Shown here one piece after another: positions 23,940 through 35,437 of a DNA stretch of 64,000 nucleotides; positions within the stretch are counted from its first letter, which is position 1; every line of letters begins with the position of its first letter. The DNA lies in the NCBI GenBank assembly GCA_011009095.1, contig VTPC01000866.1, forward strand, positions 62,001-126,000, given 5' to 3'. The stretch comes from Ignelater luminosus. Lineage: Eukaryota > Arthropoda > Insecta > Coleoptera > Elateridae. The notes beneath the pieces were generated by a model. That model was given only the letters and a program-made list of their open reading frames with translations. It was not told the DNA's origin and did not search any database. Position numbers and translations under genes: made by a program.

Positions 23940-26503
23940 CATACGACCTAGCGTTTATTTCTTTCATTTCAGTCTTTATAGATAAAATAGAAATACGCAC
24001 TGTAGCTTTGTATCAGCAAAAATCGATGAGTCATTTTACCAATGTTTTAAAATTATGATGTTTAGTTAGAGCTTCTTAATTTTAATTCTTATTGTTTCTT
24101 GCATAATTATCAGAGAAATAACTATTGCGGATTGATATAAAAAAATGTCGTTAAATAAATCAATTATAGTACAACATTGGTATATTTTATATTTAATGAT
24201 CATATTTCATCATTACTGGGACCTATCCGATCTTTGGCATAGATGGGCTTAGTAAAGTTGAAATTTGCCAAATAAAAATAAGAAGTGTCTACTTTTCACA
24301 AAAACATAAGTGCAAATGAATAAGTTAATACAAAATCTGTTGGTCAGAATATTTACATTGACAGTGGTTAGCAACGAAAGTTGCGTTACTTTTGTGTCTG
24401 TTGTCGTTTTATACGGTTTATACCATTATACGATTAATCTACTGTAACCAGAGATATGGTAGGGGTAGATGTTGGTATGTAGTTTAAACTCAAAGCTAAC
24501 ATGTCTGATTAAGTACAGATACTATTGCCACTTTTTGTCTCTTTCTTACATATACCAAGCTCAAATGCAAAGTATAACTTGATCTTTCTAAACCTAGCAA
24601 TCACTGTAATTGGTTGAAATTCAGAAACCCGCGCTGGTTAACGATATTTAAATAATAGAAATGGAACAGTGAACAAATTTTATTTTATTACTATAAATTT
24701 AATAATTTAGTATATTACCAAAAATTGATCACTAAATCAGTCATTAATCAAGTAAAATAATAATTGATCATTTTAATCATTATTTGAAAATCATTGTGAA
24801 CTAAATTAACCACCCAAGATGATAAAAATGGACAGTAAAGAGGTAGCAAGTTAATGTCAATTTCTAGTTAGTATTATTCTTGCACTGACATCAAAAGCAA
24901 TAATGAAAAGTAATAAACAGTTTAACTTAAATAAAGACAACAATGCAATGCTCCTATGTCGTATGTGGAATGCAAGTAATACAAATCAAAGAAAATCTAT
25001 CACAGTAGCTATGAACAAAAAATTGTATATCCTGAATTATGTAAACGTCGTCTTGTTACAATCATTGAATTGTAATCCAACTCTGTAAAATGTTTGGAAC
25101 AAATAGTAGAAGCTTTTAATTGGCATTCCTCCAATTTGCATGCATCAATCCAAGCACGTTGACGATACTTGTCTTTTGGAAATCTACAAAGTTGTTAAAT
25201 ATAATAGATATTGTTAGGTATATGTTTGGTACCCAGTATAAGTTTTGATTAATTAAAAAAACAAAAGGATATTATTACGTATGTCAATAATGTAATAAGA
25301 AAAGAGAGAGTAATAAGTTTTTGAAGTTTTATTGTGAAGTCTTGCTGTGTTTATTTTTGCTAATTATAATAAAATAAAATAAAATAGAAAAGCATTTAAT
25401 AATATAAAAATATTTAACAAAAGTAAGATTAGTATGATATCACGTCTGTCAATTAATAGATAAGCAAAAATTGTGGGCAATTAAACGTAACACTTACTCA
25501 TGAAAATTTAGTGTTTCATCTCGTGAAGTGGATTTACAAACAATACAAAGTTTGTAGCCCATTTTAACAATAACAAAAACACGACAACAGTAACAAACTA
25601 ACAACAATAACAAATAAATGAAAAAATAAGACATAAATGACAAAAATAACAAAAAAAAACGACAACAAACAAAATACTTTTAAAAGTTTAATCTGGAAAC
25701 GTTGCAAATTAGGCAACACGTGTTATACCGACCAAACGCCGACCTACGTTGTGAACATACCCAACACACCGCGCAAGACGCTGGTTAGACCGTATCGAGC
25801 CCGGTATAGATAAAGAGCATCCGAGAATCACTGACGAATATAATGTTATGAAAAGAGTAGAAAATAGAAACGTACGTTGTACATGTTGGCTTAAACATGC
25901 TTTAATACGGCGTCATATCATCTACCCCTACCATATCCCTGACTGTAACGTTATAAACCTAACGTGTAAAATGTTACGTAAGGTTAGGTTCTATATTGCA
26001 AATTTTATTCTACAGCGCGTTAACGCCATCTTTCTGTACTGATTCAGATAGGATAAAATCTCCTTCCTGCACTTGTTTACAAAAACCTGCATACAATTGG
26101 CTTACTGGCACGGTAGATGGCAGAAATAGTGTCGTTTCGAATTCATTCCGGTTCTATTATATTACAATTAACATTATTCTTGATGATTACATTTTAAATT
26201 TCATGATTAATTAACATCAAAAGTTCTATAAAATAAAAATAACCAAATAAGATAAGGTATGAAAAACGTTACGATACAAAAAGTTCAAAGTAATTTTGTT
26301 TTCTAATAAAACCTAGTTTTCTCAACAAATTATATCAAAAAACAGACGAAAAGAAAAAAATGAAGTTTTGTCCTTTGTAGAATAAATAAGAAATTGTCGG
26401 ATGACAATGCACTGATTCATAAAGAATTGTTCAAAAATACTTAAATGTATAAAATGTAGTACATTCTTTCTTAGCATAAATTATTAATAATCATGGTATC
26501 AAT
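23940..26503. other. Intergenic stretch with a distant inverted repeat pair
   Basis: Contains a 21-bp inverted pair at 24451-24471 and 25919-25939 (20 of 21 matching, core GATATGGTAGGGGTAGATG), with weaker matching around it. These may be the ends of a roughly 1.5-kb unidentified element. No coding frame was recognised between them. A low-complexity AAC-rich tract lies at 25560-25680. Confidence 0.4.
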
Positions 26504-26905
26504 ATGCATTCGAATTTATTGGATCAGTTACCTGATGTCGGGTTACTAGATGTGTCCAATAATCGCATTAGAAACGTTGGAAAGCAATTCTGTTATATGT
26601 ACGGTTTAAAAGAGTTAATTTTGAATAACAACCCCATTGAATACATATCCGAAGGCGCATTTAGTTGCCTACCTGGTTTACTATCAATTAGGCTTGTTAA
26701 TATTCCTATTAAAAAGTTATGTGTACATGTCTTTAATGTAAACAGCTTGATATACTTGAATTTGGAAGGTACTCATATAGAAAATATAAACAAAGTTTAC
26801 ATATCCAAGGAGGTGACGGTTGTAGGACTGATAATAACAAAACATTCCATGCCTTACTATATTTGTAAAGAAGACTTAAACGTTATGGCGAAACATACAA
26901 ACTAA
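26504..26905 (+). pseudogene. Truncated leucine-rich-repeat paralog (LRR copy 1)
   Basis: The 133-residue frame aligns along its length with the middle of the two complete LRR genes downstream. Shared repeat blocks are LLDVSNNRI, LKELILNNNPIEYISEGAF and NSLIYLNLEGTHIENI, matching LEILDLSNN, LKELVLSNNPI and NLIRIYLNHTEI in copy 2. It lacks the signal peptide, the cysteine-rich LRR N-cap and the first repeats. It stops just after the equivalent of the juxtamembrane cysteine, before any membrane span. An in-frame stop lies about 25 bases upstream of the ATG, and no acceptor gives a longer frame. It is most simply a decayed tandem duplicate. A short secreted or cytosolic LRR product cannot be excluded. 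Confidence 0.7.
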
Positions 26906-28770
26906 TAATTTAAGTAACCAAGACCCGAATCCTAATAATTCATTTAGATTCTTTGCAAACCATAACTGGCCAGGACATTATATGTAGCACATTATGACTT
27001 TCGAACTCTCTGATTACACTTTGTATTACTTTTTATAAGATGATTAAGACTACCGAAGTATTCTAAGCCTATGTTTGTGCCTTTATCTACTATTACGTAA
27101 AATTAATAACAATGCCATATCAGCTTATATTGACAAATCATGAAACTTTTTATATTGTGTAATCTCTGAGTACTAAACCTAGCATTAGTAATTTGTACTT
27201 ACAAAGGGAGGTCGAGATCGTTTCCTCTTTGATTTTAACGATATTATTTTTAGGTATTTCAGAATCTAGACCGAAAATGAAAAAAAATACTAATAATGAA
27301 GACCTAAAACATATTTCTGGCTCCCTTGGGGACCCTTCTGAAAAACCCCAGAATACGTCTTTACTCATTCTGGGTCTAGAATTACTAGAACTCGAATAAT
27401 TTTTAAATAAAAGTTTAACGGTTTGATTTTACAATATCAAAAATTGCAATGTTAAGGAACTTTAGCCGACCTCACTAAGGGTTGTTATTGTTTTCCTTAG
27501 TGGTTAAATTAAATGTGGGTACTGGTACAATTTTAGTATATTTTATATGTTTTTATGTAGCATTCATATAGTAATTTGAGTTGTGATATATACCTAGTAT
27601 GTCAATAAAAAGAGAGAAAAATCCACTAAGTCATTATTAAATATTAATATCAGACTTAACATAAGTATTGTGGCCCTTTTCAGCCTTTCTTTTTTTTGAA
27701 CATGCTATATACCGCAAATTTATGTATGTATCTCTTTCTAGAACACTAACTCAATTATTTTTTGTTTCTATTTATATGCATCGAGTTACGTATTAATAAA
27801 AAGATTACTATTTATTCACCGTTATCTGTTTTCTTCTGAAAACCAAAAAAGTTAGACTTAAAAATTTAATCTTGTCAAACTTAAATGGGAAAATTGTAAA
27901 GAAAATTTGTAAGCATTCAAAATATTTATTAATCGTGTTCTTATGAGTAGTATAAAAATAATAATTTTCAAGAAATGATCAGTAGTATTCACAGTCACAC
28001 ACGTCTTGGATATAAAGTTCGTTAAATACAAAATAAAAATAAAAGTAAGAGAACAAGATAAAATACAATAACAGCTTTATCTTCTAAAAGTATAGTTATT
28101 AAAAATGATTGACGAGCTGGGTTTGTTGAAAATAAAAGCGTTAAAAGTATGATAGAAATATTCTAAATCTTTTAGTTCTGAATTGATTGTACTCATGTCA
28201 TGTGCAGTCTGTAAACTCCGGTAGAATTCTATGCTTACTATGCCACGTTACACGTTGTTCTCGTTTAATAAACGTTTTACACACAATGCAATCGGAATTT
28301 ATATGCCATTTGTTTAAACGTACAAATTCTTGATTGTAAACGTTTTTTAGGGAAACGTTTTTAAATTTAAGTAGAAACCATTATTATTATTTGCCTGTAA
28401 ACTGCTAAAAGTTAGTTACATTTACATTATACTATTTATGTTCACAGTAAATTTCACTTGTATAAATAACGTCAAATATACTTATTACTGCTCTCTTCAT
28501 TGAAACTGCTCTGTATTCCACAGCTGCAATACTTGGCTACTTTATGACGTTCTGTCTCAAGTACGTTAGACGTGAAAAGATCAATCATATCTGTGATAGT
28601 ATGGTTGATAGACTTGTTAGTAGCAATGAACCTGTCGCAATATAACAATAGGCATTGTTTTCCAGGATATCTGCAGGAAAATATCTGCAATAAGCTGGTG
28701 AATTTCTATTAATGATAACTTTTGTCAACTGACTATGCCTGCGCAAGTATACATATATTGACCATTGTCT
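26906..28770. other. Intergenic stretch after LRR copy 1
   Basis: No frame with recognisable features. Overlapping open frames on both strands at 27150-27399 are of low complexity and unsupported. AT-rich otherwise. Confidence 0.4.
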
Positions 28771-28782
28771 CTAGTTTTGCCG

Positions 28783-29874
28783 ACATTCCGGCTTCGAGTG
28801 CGAAGCGAGGCAGTCGACCCGGTCTGCAGCGCGAGCGGTGACGCACCGGTGACGAAGAGTACGGGCTCAACCACAAACGCGGTAGTTGGGGAGCTACCGC
28901 CAACCCACCCTCCAGAGTCTGTGTTTGGGGGGCACAGGCCTGGCCCACATCCACCACCAACGGGGCGACTCGAGGTCGCATCGCTGCATCAACCCAACCG
29001 ACCGTCGATCTCCAAGAATTGAGGGAGCTTGAAGATCGCGACCGCCACAAACCCATTCATACCCAAGATGCAGTAGATGGATCAACGGCCGCTCCACCAC
29101 CAACCGGCGTCTGCGTAGGGGTGCGCAGGCCCGGCCATCATCACCACACATCTCAGCCTCACCCGATCGGCCCGGGTAGCTACCGGGCCGTGATTACCAA
29201 ATTCCATTCCTACCCAAACCCTCGAGCCCGGGGCTCCTCGAGGTACCTACTCCACGACGCCCGGAAATTCTTCGTCAATCCGTCACGCTTCCCGCCAAAT
29301 CCATTCCCGCCAAACTATTCCCGCCTAACATTTCCCGCCAATAATCACCACATCCATTCCAACCACCACACTGTTCTCACTGGGTTTTCCGTGGTTTCCC
29401 CAGTGGTTAAGGCAAATGCCGGAACAGTTTTGCACTTCCACGGCACACTACCTACACCTAGACACCACACACCACTACACCAACATATACACACTCTCAC
29501 ACTTCTCATTACACAATTCCAACACCGTTCTGAAAAGAACCGTCGCGTTGAACTCCTCGTCGTCTCTGTGTGACGGCTCGCTGGCCGTCCTTGGGTACTC
29601 CATCCAACCTGGGTCATCGGCAACACCACCGGCGGGGATTATGGAGAACCTGCTTCCGGCCTGCTTCACCGTCGCCACCAGCCATCACCTCGTGGACCGG
29701 CCCGCGGGCTGCTTGGTATGTGACATGACATGACTACGACTACCACCAACTTCCGACGCGCCGCTCCGTCGACGTTCCTATCCACCAACATTCCTCATTC
29801 TCCAGCCATAGAGAGATTAAATTCTCTAAATGGCAGCCACCTACGGTGGCATTTTTCGTTGATCCTGTCCTGTC
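28783..29874 (+). mobile_element. GC-rich retroposon (LINE-like 3' end) with 12-bp duplication
   Basis: This block is far richer in G+C than everything around it. It is bracketed by the identical 12-mer CTAGTTTTGCCG at 28771-28782 and 29875-29886, a target-site duplication of the length made by target-primed reverse transcription. The plus-strand end has a short tandem tail, CCTGTCCTGTC, just before the right duplication. Near it, at 29835-29849, is a perfect hairpin, GCCACC-TAC-GGTGGC, as in LINE or SINE 3' ends. A conserved-looking GGTTTTCCGTGGTTTCCCC segment is at 29383. Long frames exist on both strands because of the composition. I could not identify a protein, so a 5'-truncated LINE tail is the favoured reading. 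Confidence 0.7.
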
Positions 29875-29886
29875 CTAGTTTTGCCG

Positions 29887-31770
29887 GGAGTATAATATTG
29901 TCTACATTAATGGATTATATTGTTGTGGGGTGTAGATAACTTTTCTGTCTTTTCCTTTAGAGATTACCTCATATTCTTTCCCCTTCGTTAGTTTCAAGCA
30001 AAATATTTAAATGATTTGTAGTAACTGTTTCTTGTTTAACAATGTGAGTGCTACCATAGAAATAAGAACTGTACTGACAATGGGTACTTGATTACAAAGC
30101 TACTGAATATTTATTATGCCACTATTACCTTCTGCCCTACATAGGCAGAGTCATTCTAAGGACAAACGTAAATGAAGAATTCGAAATTTGCTAAGCAGAC
30201 GTGTTAATAATCTCTGTAAAATCTGAGAATCAATGTCACAGTACAATAGCTTATTTGTCTAGTCCAAAGTTTATTTTTATGGTTTTGTTGGAAAATTGGA
30301 GTAAATTCCTTTTTAGTTTTCATTTTGCCGTCATTGTGTTTATTGGTAGATCAACTTCCCACGTTTGCAGTAGATGACAGAATAATTATCTATATTAGAA
30401 AGTGTTTTTCATATTTGTAAGACGTAATGAAATCAATCTATGCTAAGTTAACGTTAAGCATGTAGCGACCTTGTAATGCATTACCGTAAGCTTTACATAC
30501 ACTTTATACGACATTTTAGATTATACAATTCCCGTGTAAAATTGGTCACCTGAACCTGTCGATTTCCAGTAAATAGTCTTATTTAGTGCTTTCTTTACTT
30601 CCCGTATTGTAGAGTATTGGATATTCATTCTGAGAGCGTTTCCCTGTTCTCAATGTACAAACAACCAAAATGATTTCAGAGAAAGAAAGAAAGTCTGATG
30701 TAATTATATTGATAAAGGAATGATTTGACTACTTTTCTGATGATTTGATTTTAGTACTAAAACAACTATTGCGTATTGTAACGCGCCACCCCTCAAATAT
30801 ACTAGAAAAGTCCCGAACAGTCTCAAACAAGCTGGTCGAATGTGCCGGAGAAATCTCGAATTATCTAGAGTTTTCCACCGTTGAATGTTCGAGAAAAAGC
30901 GCGAACTTTCTGGGCTCTTCAAGAACCACGCGGAAACGAATATAATACTGGAAATAAATTATAATAAAGTAAGTAAAAATAAATAATAAACAATAAAAAA
31001 CACGTTTTTGTCAAAACGTAACAGTATTAAAGCTAAGTAACATCAGTTTTTCTTTCCTAGGTAGAAAGTATTTTGCTTAAATATAAATATAAGTTTTGTT
31101 AACTTTGGACGGCTCGATGGATTACTACCATGATAGAACTTTAAGATACTAATGAATAACTTCTGCTAAAATGTTCAGAAAACGACTTGTGAAAGATCCT
31201 GATATTCAAAGACATCTTGAGATTCTTTTTGGATAAATTATTTGGATAACTATGTTCTGGAAAATGCCAATTTTATCTTTTTGGGAGAGTTTGTAAGACT
31301 TCATTTTATGTGAAATTGGTTTGTACAGATCGTATTTTGGAAAAGATTCAAAATCAAAAACAAAACCCAGAAAGTCAGACACAAGTCATTGTTAGTACGT
31401 TGCAGATTTATAGTCCTTCGTTTACTATTAATATACTGAAAGATGTGCTAGTACATTTTGTGCAAGGTATTATGAAATCCCAACTAACAAACTACAAATA
31501 CCACTACAGTTAACGTTTCCATTTATCTATTTATTTTCATAAGTAAATAAACTGATGATTTACTGAATTGATTCAAATCAAATAAGTTTTGTATTTATAC
31601 TCAAATTCACTTACCGTATATTGATTGATTTCTGTCTGTAAATTAAAAAAAATAATTATGATTGTGTAATAACTATAATATTGCTAGTAATTCTGCATCA
31701 TAATATAAAAATGGTAGTGGTTATCAGGTTTAGGTTATACTAGGTCAATATCAGCATTATCTTCTTACAG
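29887..31770. other. Intergenic stretch with heat-shock-element-like motifs
   Basis: At 30788-30930 several GAA and TTC words occur in the inverted spacing used by heat-shock factor, for example CGAACTTTC and CTTCAAGAACC, followed by a TATAAT-like word at 30940. No heat-shock gene follows. Nothing else is recognised. Confidence 0.3.
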
Positions 31771-31890
31771 ATTGGCGCTTTTCCGGTAGTGGGTTTAAAC
31801 TATTTCACAGTAAATGTTGGAGTTTTTATAATATCTACAGTTTCACTAAAATTGAAAGAATATTACCTGGAAGATTCTTCGATATTTAAT
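31771..31890 (+). other. Candidate orphan exon, membrane-protein-like
   Basis: A 120-bp segment is bounded by a good acceptor (CTTCTTACAG) and a consensus donor (GTAAGT). It is open for exactly 40 codons in phase 0. The peptide contains GLNYFTVNVGVFIISTVSL, which is hydrophobic enough for a membrane segment, then LKLKEYYLEDS. No partner exon was found, so a host gene is only a possibility. Insect chemoreceptor-like sequence is one idea, but the match is too weak to claim. Confidence 0.3.
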
Positions 31891-34800
31891 GTAAGTAAAA
31901 ATTGCAAATTTATTTACTCAAAACTACTAAATATTTATTTGCTTTGACAAGTAATTTTTTTATTTTCATGCTTTATCTGACAATTAAAATTTCTTTATTT
32001 CACAGAGAAATGTATATGATTGATTGCGCAATGTTCTGTGCATGTGTAGTAATACTAATATTTGGTTAGCTGATACTGCATTAAAAGGTACATCTTTATA
32101 AAAAGTTAATGCTGTATTTATAATCAATTGAAAAAAATTACATGTTATAGAGAACGTGTGCGTAACATACCCTGGAGGTACAGTCCATCTTTTTATTAAT
32201 AATTACAAACCAAGTATTTCACCCTTTATTAATTTCTAGGTTATTTTAATTTATTAATACAATACTTCAATTATTAAAAGATGAATAATATGATCTGTAC
32301 TTAAAAAGACAGAGACAGATTGTTATACCTCCCAAGGTGCACGTCGTCAATAGATGTTGCAATAGTTCCTATTACTAGGCAAGGGTTTTAAAAACTATAT
32401 TTAGGCAATCTTTTCACTCAAATAAATAAACGTCCAGAATATTATCTGGTAGTGATAAATTTTCCAGAAGTAGATGGAGATAACATATATTCAATAAATC
32501 GCAGCTTTTTAGGAAATGTTCAGAGTGTTTAGGAAATGACGAGAGTATTGCTATCTAATGCAATGTACAATAATAAAAAACATTTTGTAATTTGATAACA
32601 ATTCTTAATTTACCTTTTGTTTGCTTTTTATTGTACTATTACTTTTAATGTTTTATTTGAGACTGCATAACAAATAATTAATATAGATGTGTTGAGAGAC
32701 ATAGGTAGTTACATCAAAGTTTCTAAGTTTCTACAGTTAAATACTATATATCAATGGCAGTAACCTATTCTATTTAGATTTGAGAGGGAAGTACTAAAAC
32801 AGTTAAAACTTTACTTACTATATCTAATTAAAATCGATCTTAGGGCCTGAAACACTTCATAGGTTGCCGATATAAAAACACCGAGATACTAACTTAATTA
32901 TCAACAAGCAAACAAAACACGTTAAGGCTGAATCAATTCACTGTAGAGTTTAATAAACATAAAAATTAAACAATTAAGAAAAACTTACGTATAAAGTTTA
33001 GGTAACAGTGTGTTTTAGTGTTTAGTGCCCTGAGAGTATCTTTGTCATTTTTAAATAAAAGAAATCATTTCGTTTGACTAAATTCAAAGCCTATGGCGAC
33101 CAAAAAAAGAGATAAAATAGATTGTCATGATAGTTAGATAATACTTTAATTTAATGAAGAGAGTAGAAACCGGCACTTGGTCTTTATTGTACTATAATTG
33201 TGTAAAAAGTAATTCAAGTCAGATCAGAAAAAACAAAGTCATTACGACATCGAAGGATAACCGCTAAGCCTTACCATCATGCAAATTCAAGGTAACAATA
33301 TTTTAATGACAATTTAAATTCTTCAATCTCTCGTGAAAAGATTTACGCTAGCTACTTCTTTCATTTACTGCAACCACATCATCTACGACAACAACTAGAA
33401 GTAATCAAAGAAGCAAAAGTGCAATTTACCACGACAGCGCCTATCTTTAGTCAGGGTAAGCTTTAGGTCCTTACAGAATTTTAGGTCTCTAGGTAATTTT
33501 CTATTTATTTTTCTTTTTCCAATTTATTTAAGTATAAAGTTTAATTTCTAATGAGATTCTAAATAAATCACAAGACATGGACTTTAAAATTCTCTTTTAG
33601 CATGAAGATTGAAAAACATAATACAGCAAATACAAACAACATTTAAATAACCTAAAAAGCAGTCCTAAAAAACAGTCGTGAATTGAAATAAAATAATCTT
33701 TGACTATTATCGCCGCACAGTAGTCTCATTGACTTCAACGGTTACTCTCTCCTAGTTTCTGAACTTGGCCTTCCTATGTGTCTTTAAGAGTTTTCGCTAT
33801 ACGATCATCCAAAATTTCTTTATTTGATAACAGATCTGAAGTCCTTCGGAACAAAATCTAAATTGTTGTCATTCATTCATTTAACCCTGTCTCCGCTGCA
33901 ATAAATTGAAGCCAAATTCGACCAAAGGAAAACAGATCCTTTGTGGGATTTTACGAACGGTTTAATTTATGCTTCCACTCTATTTTTAATTGGTCGTGCT
34001 TTTTATCATAGAAGAATCAGTTTTACGGCTACAGATTCTTTGGCAGAAAAGCACTTTTCCGAAAAGTTGGTGATTTGTTTCTACCTTTTCTCCATCGGCG
34101 CATCCTTTACAATAGAAAATCCTAAACCAGAAATCTGCAAGAAGTTCATCAATATATAGTAAAAATCCCCGTTCAAGCCAACTTGAATTAATAGACTTAG
34201 AACTCCGATTGTTTCTTGGTCTTCTGTGTGAAAGCAGTTCAGCTTCTTGTCTAGGACAACCCACGAAAATGTTTTACATTTTGGCTACTCTCTCTATTAG
34301 CTTGGTAAAATTTATTTTGGCAGAGAACCAAGTAGCAAGTACCAACTAAATCGTTCAGTATTGTGCGGACACGTATTCTAGAGCTGTAAGTAATTCTGAA
34401 TACAGGATCGTGTACAGACTTGATCATAGCGGGTCTTAGTTTAGCTCTACCGAGCCTATTGGGAAAATGACTCTGCGCGATGATTTCTTACGCACTTGAG
34501 GAAAAGTAAGGATTAATATAGGAGACGTCCCACGATGTAAAAACATCTGAGATTCTATAAAGATGGTGAACAAAAATCAAAGAAATTCCAAACATCTTCG
34601 TCTATGAAAGAAACAAAGATCACGTCAACACAGTAACGTTATGAACTATGTAAACAAAATAATAAACTGCCAGAATACATTGTGGGCATTTTTAAGTAGC
34701 CATGACACAAAATTTCCTGTCTTGGTAGTTTTTAATCGTCTGCAACACGTTGTGATCGTTTTAAAACGACCACGTCAAGGGGGTACGTAGAAATGTTACA

Positions 34801-35437
34801 AATACCACAATCTAATAATTTGTAAATAAAATCTAAGATAAAACCCCTCGAGTTTTAAAGCAATAAATAAAATACAGTCGGGACAAAATAGAAATACATT
34901 ACAACCATGCAGCTTATTAAAAAGGAGACATTACATAGTTTACCTTATGGCTCGGAAAAAAAGGATATAAAAAAATACAAAGCCGTTCAGAGTCTAAAAA
35001 AGAAACGACTAAAAAAATCTGATCTAAACCCAGTAAAACCATAAATCATTAAATACTTTAAGTTTTGTGATAGAAATTTGGTGATGTCGCATATTCAGCG
35101 TTCCAATTCTACCAATTTCGCCCATATCGATAATATCGTTAATCTATCAAATGTTTAAAAACTTCCACTTAAAAAAAATATAATTGTGTTCAATAAAGCC
35201 TGCAGCATGCAAAGTGGACTAGTGTAACCATTTCAAAACCTAATGTTTATTTAATTATACCAGAGCGAATCGTTATAATCCTACAATGCAATATCGCTGT
35301 AATCAGCATTAAACAAGAAAGAGAAAAATAACAAAATTTTTTATGGAACACCGCGTGTAGTCGAGAATAATTCTAGACAGTACAGATAACCGTTTTGTGC
35401 AACTTCTTCCAAAACATGTTTTGATAAATCTACAAAT
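31891..35437. other. Long intergenic stretch, mostly non-coding
   Basis: Apart from the MITE at 32154-32347, I see no gene. Open frames on both strands near 33940-34264 have no recognised domain and may come from an old element. Confidence 0.4.
32154..32347. repeat. MITE copy A (pair with 46434-46630)
   Basis: About 195 bp closely match 46434-46630, with an identical core of TTTATTAATTTCTAGG followed by TTATTTTAATTTATTAATAC. The two ends are imperfect inverted repeats (CCTGGAGGTAC against CCTTGGGAGGTAT in reverse). This identifies a small non-autonomous DNA transposon family. No target duplication was determined. Confidence 0.65.

Noticed and set aside
28733..29733. Several long overlapping frames on both strands in the GC-rich block as host genes
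   Set aside because: GC-rich sequence lacks stops by chance. The block is bounded by a target duplication and has retroposon 3' features, and none of the frames shows a known domain.
33941..34264. Open frames on both strands as an LTR-retroelement gag
   Set aside because: Neither frame has a zinc knuckle, protease or integrase motif, and no LTR pair was found.
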